Below, one piece after another: positions 1-11,340 of a stretch of 64,000 nucleotides of DNA. The stretch's first letter is position 1. The number at the start of each line of letters is the position of its first letter. The notes beneath the pieces were generated by a model. That model did not search any database. It was given only the letters and a program-made list of their open reading frames with translations, and had not been told where the DNA came from. Position numbers and translations under genes: made by a program. This DNA is from Symsagittifera roscoffensis (taxonomy: Eukaryota; Xenacoelomorpha; Acoela; Convolutidae). The stretch is from the NCBI RefSeq assembly GCF_963678635.1, contig NC_087067.1, positions 55,951,889 to 56,015,888 on the forward strand, read 5' to 3'.

Positions 1-2582
1 TTTTAATTCATATTTGTGATAAACATTTACAGCGTCTAGGAAAAATTAGTACCGAATTGTCGAGAAAACTTTTAGTTGCAAATTTTTTTAAAAGAGCAAA
101 ATTTACGTTTCTGGGGCACAAAAAGTCTTTAATTAAAAGATATTATTCTAATGAAAGATCGTGAAAGCAGAGCGTATTTTAAACATCATTTATGATTTTA
201 AGGCTGATGTCGGTTCGATGATGTGATAACTGCAGCAATGCATATCTTGTGTTTGTTAAGATTCTATGAAAAAGTTCAAACTTTTGAAATTGAACTTGAA
301 CTCATTTGTGTTTGCTCTGGCTATTTGGTATTTTTCAAGGAGAGTTTTATATTTTATAAATATTAAACAGAATATCCTTCTTAATGTTTTTCATTGGAGC
401 AAACTTTTTTCCCAATGCTCTCATCATATACTGCTTTTTTCATCAAAAAGACGTTCAATCCTCTAAATTTTAGTCTTTTTGATGAAAAAAATATGTTCGA
501 AGATGTCTACGAAAAAAAGAACGCGCGTGATTCAAATTGAACTAATGGTGGCTTTGAATATTGTGAACATGGAGGAAAAGAAAGATGCAAAAACCTGGGA
601 AAAAAAATTTGCGCTCAAATACATCTAAGAATGTAACAACAGGTGCCTGACACTCGATGTTTATGTGACAAATTCTGTTTCAGGAAATTAGAATTTTCCA
701 TTGAATTGTCTAGACATTTATTCGATGATTTTTGTGCTGATCTTTGATTCTTACAGAAAAGTTATTTCGTTATCTATCAAATAGAGTCAGACAAGTAGGA
801 AAATATCAATTTCTCTTGTTTGGAGCTTTAGGCGTGGTCATAAAAAAATGATGTCCCAACTACAGTCAAAATAATTAATCTCAATTGACATCGGTCTTTT
901 CAATCAATAGACTTTAAAACAAACCGGGGTCTGGAAGAAAAAAAACGGAAAAATTTTCTTTCTTATCAAGAAAATTATTTATGGAATCAACTTTTTTTGA
1001 AATTTTTGATAAAGAAGAATGAAAATTTTGGTGAAAGTGGGAAAACGAAGTATAAAAAAGTTTGCGAAAAAAAGGAATGAATTCAGTTAACTCCCAAAAG
1101 ACAATTGATTATTGTCAACACAAGGTATTGAAAGTTTTCAGATTTAAGAAAAACTCAATTTTTTTGAAGCTCAATTCATTTTCAGCAAACAATTAGATCG
1201 ATTCATAAAACCTAATTATTTGAATATTTAGCAAGAGCGATATCAGTGTTTTATTTTATTTCAAACAGTAGCAGGCAAATAAAAAAAGTTAGTGCAAAAA
1301 CTGGTAAGAAAAAAATGTTTTGCTCTAATGTGAAACGAACTCTTAATCTTTTTTTTTCCAATTGTTACATAAGTTACATGACAATATAGCCAGTTAGGTG
1401 ATGCGTACGCAACCTGCTCTAATGAATCATTTCATTTATTGACCACCATATTATTAGAGTTAGCAATGTACTAGTATCACCTTTTTGGAACTACCACAAG
1501 GACTTCATTCAGGCTAAAAAAAGTTTCCTAAGTTTTTATATGGAATCAATATTGAGATCATTGATTGTATAAACATCATCTTCTAGAACGCGGTTTTTCA
1601 GTTACCCATGTAATCAACAAATATTTCAAAAGCTTTACAAATAATGAGGGAAAAGAAGTAAGTAAAAATTAACCCCCGTGTTGGAAAGGTACCAGACCAT
1701 TTAACATGGGTACCGTACATGGGTACTGTAATAAAAGTACTACTACCGGTACTATGCCAACTCTACCTATAAATGCAATTTCTGTAGCTATTCTCATATC
1801 ATGTTGGTTTATTTATCCTAGCTTACTTAATATTTTTCGAACCTTCCGAGCAATACAGTCTCCCTAAACATGATGGACACAACCCAAGAGTAACTCCTCT
1901 GAATGTCTCTACTACAAAACTTCAAGGGAACTGATCACGAAACCTATTGTTTTCTTACCATATTTCATCAAAAAAGCATGAATTTTTGTTGCCGCTCAGA
2001 CGCAACAAACTTTTCATGCTCTGTTGCTAGCTCAAGAATCCGTTAAATTATCTCAGAGAGGATAAAATTGATTTGCTGGATGTCAAATTTGACACAGAAA
2101 AGTATCATATTTTGAAAGATCCCCCGAGTTTTTTATCAGAAAACTCTGAGATCTACTTAAGTTAAGAAAGCATTTGTTTATAATCAGGTTTAAATTTATA
2201 GTTTTTTGATACTGCGAGACTATCAAAACGTTATAATATTACAGCCGTCAATTCATATTCAAAAACGAACTCTGATGAACTCTACTCGCTTAGTATTATT
2301 TGCTTTCTGTTTTGAATAAAGTGTTTTCAAATAATGTAATGTTTTTTTTTTTCTGTTTCTAATTTGGAGCACGCGTTCATCAAAAACAAATTTGTTACTT
2401 AATATCTTAAATCACATAACTATCATTGCAAAAAAAATAAACTGGTTAATGTTAGTTGAACACGCGAACGCTGTTGTTTACTTTCTGTAAAATTTTTCTA
2501 CTCATCGTCTCATCAAAACGCTGCATGACAGCAAAGAAATTTTTTACAACAAACAATTCAACAAAAAAGGTAACTAATGAAT
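1..2582. other. AT-rich sequence, no gene recognised
   Basis: About 2.6 kb of AT-rich DNA with many A and T runs. The short open frames (for example 66 codons at 266-466) have no recognisable motif and the composition of non-coding DNA. A small cluster of GGGTAC-type repeats lies near 1,690-1,760. I see no exon with convincing splice signals. Confidence 0.6.
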
Positions 2583-2594
2583 TAGATTTTTCGA

Positions 2595-2857
2595 TTGAAG
2601 TATATTTTAACTTTCAACGATAAACAGCAATTTACTAATTTTATTCTAGGTAAAACGATTTGGAAAAACAGGTCTTTTTTTAAAAGCAACAGCAGCTACA
2701 GCAGCAGCAGCAAAAGTAGCAAAAGCAGCAACAGCAGCAACAGCAGCAGCAAAAGCAGCAACAGCAGCAACAGCAGCAACAGCAGCAACAGCTTCAACAG
2801 CAGCAAAAGCAGCAAAATCAGCAACAGCAGAAACAGCAGAAACAGCAGAAACAGCAG

Positions 2858-2892
<35 letters not shown>

Positions 2893-3545
2893 ACAACAAC
2901 ATCAGTAACACTAGAAGTACCGGTTCAGAATGGACGGGTAGATTATACTTCTATGAAGACCGTGATTTAGCATCAGAGTCTATTGGTGATTTGACCGAAG
3001 AAGAAATGGTCAATGTACTGTCACTTTTTGCTTTAGATGAAACAATTCAAAAAGTGCAGTTGTGGAAGAACCCCCTGTCTGATTTGCAACGCACTGACCA
3101 CCTATTTTACCACTGTTTTCTTGTAATCAAAACAAATACTTACTGGTGGTCTATTGAGAAAAATTCCGAAGGGCTCACTTTACAAAGGAGCAGAGATCGT
3201 GAAAAGGTCACACAGTGGTATCAAACTGAAAAGCGAAAGTCTGGGAAGACCGGCATTAAAAAGATGAAGTCTCTGAATTTCTTCGCGGTGAGCCAGAATC
3301 TTTCCCTATTTTTTGAAGACTTACGATTTTCGAATGAATTGACAAAGGAATACAATGTTGCTTTTTCAAACTGCCAGCACTTTGCAAAGCGATGGTACCG
3401 ACGTTTTGAAGACAGAGGAAGGTTAAACAGATTGTCCCGAAGAGATTACTTTGCATGGGTTAATAATCATTCTATCATCATTCTCGAGATAGGATTGTAC
3501 ATCTTAAGACAGAGAGTACAACGTGCCCTTGAACTCCTTGATTGA
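2595..3545 (+). CDS. Hypothetical protein (5' end uncertain): Ser/Asn-repeat linker plus domain with NCQHF motif
   Basis: The open frame runs 316 codons from just after an in-frame TAG at 2583. No ATG precedes the repeat; the first codon used here is TTG, so the true 5' end is probably an upstream exon. Residues about 33-102 are a low-complexity Ser/Asn/Lys/Arg stretch encoded by AGC/AAC triplets. The remaining ~210 residues look globular, with a His in FYHCFLVIKT, a Trp-rich YWWSIEKN segment, and Cys/His in NVAFSNCQHFAKRWY. A His followed much later by an NC-x-HF motif recalls the LRAT/NlpC-P60-like papain fold, but that assignment is only inferred. The end is basic and has a hydrophobic helix (HSIIILEIGLYIL). 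Base composition is richer in GC than the surroundings, which supports real coding. No partner gene is visible nearby. The function is unknown. Confidence 0.55.
2689..2905 (+). repeat. AGC/AAC trinucleotide repeat inside the coding frame
   Basis: An imperfect trinucleotide array of AGC with interspersed AAC, AAA and AGA. In the reading frame that continues into the downstream domain it encodes Ser/Asn/Lys. A second frame (Ala/Thr) is also open, while the Gln frame is closed by a TAG. It is likely to be length-polymorphic. Confidence 0.8.
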
Positions 3546-6124
3546 CCATGATCATTGTTCCTTAGAATGGCCTCTAAAATTGTTCCTTCAGTCTCATTAT
3601 GCACTTATTTTATTTTGCTGGTATATGTTATTTAAAATAATAAATTTTAGCTCGCTTCAATTTTTTTCTTTTGAAAGATATTTTATTGAAGAGAAACCAT
3701 AAAAAATTGCATAAATTTTCTTACTATAAGCGTTGAAGACATCTTGCGGAAAGAGAAACTTGTGTACAACAAATCAAGAACAGAAGAATTATTTTTATTT
3801 GCAAACATTTGGCTTTGTTTATTAAAAAAAGTTCTAGACCTGATTTTAGTATGAACGAACTCCTGGTAAATTTTGTCTATACGATCTCCAAAGAAAACAA
3901 AATGATATCTACTTCTAAATTTTTATTAGGCTTTCTTGATTTAGTCACGTGACTGACCAAATGGAAAAAAGCTGTCTCTCACCATGGTTTTTTATGAGTT
4001 TTTTTTAATGTTGAAACTTTTCCTCTAAATGGTAATATTAACTTAAGCTTGCCAATTTAGCATCGGGGAAAAGTAGTTTCCTTCTTAAGCAAAACCAAAA
4101 TGTTTCCTAATTTCTTAGAACAAATGATATCCAAACCTTAAATTCATGTTAAAAATTTCGCAGCAACGATGCATTGTTAACCTTACTATTTGAAAAAATT
4201 AGAAACAAAGAAACAATCGAATGCATCTTCCTCAATCGTTTGAAAGCTACCAAAAAATAAGTGGAATTTCCAAATCAAGTTTTCTCAAAATTTTTATTCC
4301 GTTTTCGTATATCAACGCTTATGTTTTTTTCATGCTATACGCCCCTAAAGTCAGCAAGCTCTCAACCGAATCTTCTACTTTCAGTTTAATTTTTTTTCTA
4401 CTTTAGACAGGTGACAAGGGAAAATGAAAAAAAAACGGTCCCCAAATTCTTAAAAGCAAATCCCAAGAAAAACTTTCGGTAAGGTTAAGACCCTTCAGTT
4501 CTGTCAGATTTACAAGCACAATTTCTATACAAAAACTGACAGAGATGTATATTTCGAAGACTTTAAGAATTAGATAGTTATTGCTAATTTTAACTATTTT
4601 TAATGCATTTTATTGTTTTTTTCAATTCTTCTCAAACAGGCATAAAGACACCTAAGCAATTGCACCCTCTTTTCATTTAAAAAATGTTTCAGGACTTAAT
4701 ATAACATAATTGTGAACTTAATTGTTCAGCTGAAAATGGAAAATAAGTTTTTCAGTTGCTCAATTTGTAACTTTCAAATAAAATTACGCAGGTTTAAGAA
4801 GATGTTGCAAAACTCTTAAAAAACTTTTTAAAACGACTAAGAAAGACAACATATTTTCCCATTTGATTTGTCTCAACTGAAAAATTTAGTTTTTTTTTTT
4901 CAGATAAAAAACCAATTAAAACTTAAAATTAAAAAAAAAACAAATGAAACTTGAATCTTCGTTCATTTTTTTCACCAACCCAGGTAATACCTATAAAATG
5001 GAAAAAGTTTAGCCAAAAAATTACAAATCCATCATTATCAGATCCATTGTTCTAACTTCTATGATGATTCTAACTTTTAATCAATTATTTTCAATCTATG
5101 ATGTGATTGTGATTTTTCAATCTATTATAATCAAATTTTTGTCCCTTTCGGGTAATATTAACGCGCACTGTTTTGTTTTTACAATTTTTGCCGTGTCAGT
5201 TTTTTCATTTGAAAAAAGCAACTCTCCAGAAAACCCATCGGTGAAAATTATTACCGATTATTGTTCTGTCCGATATGCAAACGTTCTATTTTGGGTTTTG
5301 TTGAAAATACACAAATACATGCGGCATTTTTTTCCATTCAACAGTTTAACTCAAGATTCATGGATTTAATTCGTATATATGAAAAGCTGGTTAATTTTGT
5401 TCAGAAGAAAAGTTCACTCTGAAAGAAGTCCTTGCATTACCAGTCAAAACGATTGCAAATTGTTTTAAAAAAAGAAAAACTACTTCTATCTACAAATTGA
5501 TTTTTGTTACTAAGTCATGAGTCAGGAACAACTGGAAAAAAACGTTGTCTCTTACAATTGCTTTACTATCAATTTTAGAACAAACTTGTCGTTGAAAGTT
5601 TTCTATACAATGTGATATTATGTCAAGGTTATTAAGAAATCAAATGAAAAGATTAGTCTCTCTTGTCAGCAAATTCAATTAATTGGTGAAAACGACCGGT
5701 GAGAGCGACGCATCGGTAACGCATTCGTCGCTTAAATTTTTTTATAATAAAAAACTAACGAAAGCAACCTTCGCAATTCAAATGGTTTGATGGCTACGAA
5801 AAAAGAGTTGTCTCAATTTCCCAATTAACTTTGTCATTTCTTGTCTCATTTTTCGTAAATCAACGAATTTATCTCTCTTTTCATACTACTTGCGCGGTCA
5901 CTTATATCATCAGATTCTCAAAAAAAAATATCAGAAAATCATCGATAAGATTTTTTTTACTGGTCAATGTCACCTAACGGACTCCTATCTGTGACTAAGG
6001 ACTTTAAATCTGATGTTCTGCCCCATATTCAAGCAAAAGTTTCACAAATTGAGCCCTTGAAAATTTTTATAGAAGTTAATTACAGAAACTTATAAACATA
6101 TGGGTTTGCATCGGATTGTCCGAC
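3546..6124. other. AT-rich intergenic DNA with faint old repeats
   Basis: No gene is recognised. A 102-codon open frame at 5061-5369 has no motif. Segments near 3,840-4,400 and 5,400-5,960 resemble each other weakly, which suggests an old direct duplication. The stretch 5,280-5,365 weakly resembles 27,437-27,540. Confidence 0.45.
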
Positions 6125-6130
6125 GTCAGG
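6125..6130. repeat. Left target-site duplication GTCAGG
   Basis: The six bases immediately outside the left terminus are GTCAGG. The identical hexamer follows the right terminus at 27188-27193. Confidence 0.85.
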
Positions 6131-6189
6131 AGTAGTATGCATATAGTGCGTTAGGATCGGGGGGGGGGGGTTGTCATACATGGACGACC

Positions 6190-6305
6190 ATTAGGTATAA
6201 ATCATAATGGTCACCATGTATTAAATGATCAGCAATGGTCACCATGTAATAATCCTAATTGTCACCATGTATAATTTTATACCTAATGGTCACTATGTAA
6301 AACTT
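6190..6305. repeat. Left subterminal iterons (ATGGTCACCATGTA type)
   Basis: Four to five spaced copies of a motif close to TGGTCACCATGTA lie about 60-170 bp inside the left terminus, alternating with CCATTAGGTATAAAT-like units. The core ATGGTCACCAT is almost palindromic, as expected of a protein-binding site. The equivalent cluster exists at the right end. Confidence 0.7.
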
Positions 6306-8759
6306 CGGTATATTATTGAGTATTCACACTGAACGTTGTGGAAACAGGAATGGAATTAAGTTTTGGTCGGTGCATGTTTTCCCTTCTAAAGTTTGGGGGT
6401 ATTGGCTTGTTTACATGTAAAAAGACGTTATATACCTATTATATGCGACCAAACTATATGGTATAGAGGAAAGCACAAGATTTTGGCAGCGTAGCTTAAC
6501 TGTTGGCTGCTGTGAACGATTTCCTTCAAAAAAGCATGTTTTATTGCTGAATCTCGAAGAAAGCAAAATTCGTCAAGTGCGGTGGCCGCCACCTCTTTTT
6601 GGGCAAAAATTAATAACCAATTTGACCGAAATAAGAATGAAAAATTTCGTTCAGCCAAATGAAGGTAAAAACAAAGAAAAATTACGAAACACTGAAAACT
6701 CTAAAATAATGAAATTGGCTTGAAAATTTCGCCATTTCCATTTTCCGTGTTTACAGGAGACTGAAAAAACGTCTAAAATCTATGACAACAGCTTTGATTT
6801 TATAGAAAGGTTGAAAGAGCTAATAAGTTGAAGTGGGTAAAGATCTTAAAAAACGAGAACACTGATGAAAGCCAAAAGTGCCCATTAATTTTGCTGCAGC
6901 CATTTCTAAGACTTGCATATAATAAAACGGAAACAATTTCGGGGCTTCTAGAAAACGTTTAGTATTTCCTATTAACTTTTTTGTGCTAACAGAAATTTTG
7001 AAAAATTTCATCAAAGCGGACCTAGAAACTGGGGGAAAACTGTTATTTGTGTGCCAATATATACGACAGAACAGAGTGACCATCGAATAAAGCAGGTGAA
7101 AACTTATTTGCGACTTTTAAGGAAACAGTTATTCAAATTAGACCAAATTCAATCGGGAAAGACTGAACACAAACTAAGACAAGTTATGGATACAAATTAA
7201 AAACTTGATATGAATTCGGAGTTATAGTTTGAGCATCCGAAATTTTTGATTTTTCCATTAAAAGAATATGCAATTAAATAATTTTTAATTTGATACTACA
7301 ATCTAGTCTACTGTTCTCAGTATCTTCTAATTAACTCAATTTGGCTTTAGCAAGAGCTTTCTATTCAAAAGTTTGAAGCGCTATCAGTTAATATCATTGA
7401 TTAACGCTCTGCTCAACAAATTAAATTTTGAGTTTTTTAATATAAATCTGATCTTTTGAATGTTTCCATGATTACGCTATTGTCTCTCAAAATACGGTGG
7501 ATTTTTGACCAAAATATTCGATCATTCATCTGCAACTAATTGTGTTATCAAGAGTTTAACCTTTCTTTCTTTCAATATATGTTTGAGGTGATCCAAGCTT
7601 TCACATTCACGTTCTCATCACTAGCAGTATCAAAACAGTTCGCATCATGATGTTTTTTTCTCATTTTTGCATCGATATTTGTCTTCTCTATTAACAAAAG
7701 ATGTCTTCGAAAAACGGTTAGTTGTTTGAAATTTTAAGATAAAATCAAGCCTTATCATCAACACTCTACCTGAATCTTCGGATTCCGTCAAGATGATAGC
7801 TGTTTCACACTAAACAACGCTTCGACACCAATTTGGCTACAGCAGTTTCCGAAAACTTGTACGTGCCATTTTGTAGTTTTAATGCATTTCGATAAACGTC
7901 AATTATGTTGTGTTATTTTAAGCTAGAACGACTAACAAATACATGTTTAATTTGACAATAAAAATTTGTTAGACAGTTTTACTTTGAGGAATTAAAATTT
8001 TGAGCCGCAATGCAGAAAGGCTTGCTATTCAATTCAAAGAAAAAAGGCGTCAGCATTTTGAGCTATTTCATAAAAAACTCTATCGACTAAATAAATCTTG
8101 AATTTAAAAAAAGTGGTACTGACTGTTTATCTGATTACACAATTGCTTCACTTCTGTGGGTTTATAACTTTGATTCAAAATTATGATTTTTCAAATGAAA
8201 ACCATTGAAAATTTGTGGTTTTTAGAGATTGATCAATCATCCTTCAAATATACAGTACCTGTCACTGAGACTTTGCTCGCTTACCGTCTTCAGCTCTACC
8301 AGCCGCATGTCTGCACGATCAATGATTTTCCTCAACAAACCATAAATTTTTTTCTAATAATTTCTTATCGTAATTTTTACCTCTATGAGCAACAGTTCAT
8401 CAAACACTTTGGACTCCATGCTGTCTCCAATTGGACTTGCTGTTTGATGCTTCCATCGACAAAATTTTGTGAAAACTTGAAAACTGATCTTTCTTGTTAC
8501 AATTTTGAAACATTTTTCATAATCATTGACTGCAGATAAATTGAAATTATCAATGCAACATATGCCACTTTTTCAAAGTGAAATGTTCATAATGAGGATA
8601 CCTGGAAGATCAAATATTTCGAGGAAATTTTTTTAAAAAAATTATCAAATTGTTTTGCAAATCAAGAAATGAAAACAAAACTGTCATTATAGTGTCTGCT
8701 TGACTATTCTAGAATATTCGAGAAACTCAAGAAAAAACATAAGAAAGATTGGAATGAGT

Positions 8760-11340
8760 TACATATATACTTTTAAATGAAATAAAAAAAAACGATTACA
8801 ACTAAACTCAAACATATATACCCCACCAAACATTTAAAGCTGCATACTTGTAAACATAAAAAACTTGAACACATTTTCATAAGTTGCAAACTTAAATGCA
8901 TACTCACAAAAAACAGTCATGCGTAATTTATTAAAAACATACGTTTATTCATACACATTTAAATACTTAAATAAGGTTAATCATGCATACTTACATACAA
9001 AAACAATTAGGTACACACTTACTGAATACAAACATACATACATGTATACATAAGTACAAACTTACAAAAACACATACATACATGCATACATAGATACATA
9101 CATACAAACTTACATATATACATACATATATAAAGTTACTTAGAGACATTCATACAACCATACGTACAAATTTACATACAAATATGAAAAAAAAAATTCT
9201 ATACATACAAACATTCAAAAATGAAGTCTTACATAAAGGTATGAACACAAACGTACATAGTCTTATACATAAGAAGAATGCAAGTAAACAAGCATACATG
9301 CATAAATTTTAAATACTTGCTTACATGCTTTTAAACCTGCAACCAATTATACGAAAATATTGCTTTTACACATGCAAAGATTTTAACTTAATATTTCTGT
9401 TGACCTTTACAATAGAACCACATTTAAACACAAAAACCGGCTTTTTTCACTTCACACTTTCAAGAAAAATATATACACACATTCAGACAAAAAGAATCAC
9501 GCATTACAGACTGGCATTCATATGTCTTTACATAAAATCATATAAACGTGCCTTTCATACTCATATACGAATATGTATAAGTACTTATCTACAAACAGAC
9601 ATGGTTCGTACTATACAAACATGCTACGACTCATGTGTACACACTTTCCTTTTAAACAGACATAAAACTTCAATCATAAGTTTTTACAATTTGCAAACAA
9701 GCAAATTTTAAATAATTTTAAACTGAAAAATTTACATTGATACAAAATAATTGCTGGTCTTCATTCACTCAATCAAGCGGACATGCATTCAAGAATTCTT
9801 ATTTACATAAAAACATACAAATATACATAACTTCTAAATACTCAAATGAAAACACACAAATAGTATGTGCATACATAATTAAATACATTTATACATGCAA
9901 AAAGTTGTACACTTTTAAATAGATACATACAGCTTACATAAATAGACACACACGCAAGTTTTGCTTACATATATGCAAAGAATTCACTTATTAGTTCTGC
10001 TGACCTTTACAATACAAGCACATGAAAACACATAAACCAACTTGCATTCACTTCATACTTTCAAGACAAATTTATACACACATTCAGACAAAAAGAATCA
10101 CGCATTACAGACTGGCATCCATATGTCTTTACATAAAATCATATAAACGTGCCTTTCATACTCATATACGAATATGTATAAGTACTTACCTACAAACAGA
10201 CATGGTTCGTACTATACAAACATGCTACGACTCATGTGTACACACTTTCCTTTTAAACAGACATAAAACTTCAATCATAAGTTTGTACAATTTGCAAACC
10301 AGCCAACTTTTAAATGCTTCTAAACTGAAAAACATACATTGATACAAAATAATTGCTGGTATTCATTCACTCAATCAAGCGGACATGCATTCGAGAATTC
10401 TTACTTACATAAAAACATACAAATTTACATAACTTCTAAATACTCAAATGAACACACAAATAGTATGTGCATACATGATTAATTAGATTTATACATGCAA
10501 AAAATTGTACACTTTTACGTAGATACATACAGTTTACATAAATAGACACACACTTAAGTTTTGCTTACATACATGCAAAGACTTTACTTATTAGCTCTGC
10601 TGACCTTTGAAATACAAGCACATGTAAACACACAAACCAACTTGCATTCATTTCACACATTCAGACAAAAAGAATCACGAATTACAGACTGGCATTCATG
10701 CGTCTTTACATACAATCATATAAACGTGCCTTTCATACTGATATACGATTATGCAGAAGTACTTGCCTAAAAACATACATTAGTTGAAAAAATATGCTTG
10801 TATTCATTCACTCAATCAAGCGGACATGCAGTCAAAAGTTCCTACTTACATAAAAACATACAAATTTACATAACTTCTAAAGACTCAAATGAGTACACAC
10901 AAACAGTATGTACATACATGATTAATTACATTTCTACATGCAAAAAGTTGTACACTTTTACATAGATACATACCATTTACATAAAAACACACATACGCAA
11001 AGCATATGTGCGTACATATATAGTATGCTTATAGTATCTTGTCTAACTTTCATGAAAAACTAGAAACATTAGTTAAATTCAAGTTGGGTTATAGTTATTC
11101 TTCTAGTTACAATTGTTTTGGTTTACACGCGCATAAGGAAAAAAAATTGTACTCATACTTACAAACACATCAACTTGCATACATACACGCATACACAAAA
11201 TGTATTTTTTCTTGCATTTGTTTATAGATTACTAAAAATATTCACACAAAAATATATTCATTACGTTTTACGTATGAATAAATTCAAATACAGTTAAACC
11301 TACATATACACTTTAATTTTTACAATGCAAACGTCGCAAG
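8760..11340. repeat. ACATAC-rich block with 600-bp internal tandem units
   Basis: Degenerate ACATA/ACATAC sequence with larger tandem units inside it. Near-identical starts (TTGCTT-ACA-ATGCAAAGA) fall at about 9,361, 9,961 and 10,561, exactly 600 bp apart; the last unit is shorter. The short frames here are by-products of the repeat. Inverted counterparts occur at about 17,000-19,470 and 22,050-24,510. Confidence 0.75.

Noticed and set aside
2696-2911. A 71-codon poly-Leu open frame on the minus strand
   Set aside because: It is the antisense of the AGC/AAC repeat in the plus-strand coding segment and has no other support.
3840-5960. Direct duplication of 3,840-4,400 and 5,400-5,960
   Set aside because: Only scattered short matches were seen by eye; without an alignment this may be chance similarity of AT-rich DNA.
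6160-6170. G run at the left terminus (and C run at 27,147-27,160) as a functional quadruplex
   Set aside because: A single uninterrupted run differs in length between the ends and may be affected by sequencing; there is no evidence of four separate tracts.
8183-8539. 118-codon open frame as a possible gene of the 21-kb element
   Set aside because: The two inverted copies carry a stop (CAATAA in place of CAACAA) in the middle, and there are no motifs.
9200-11000. CRISPR-like array
   Set aside because: The repeats are degenerate ACATAC simple sequence and 600-bp units without regular short repeats and spacers; the genome is eukaryotic.
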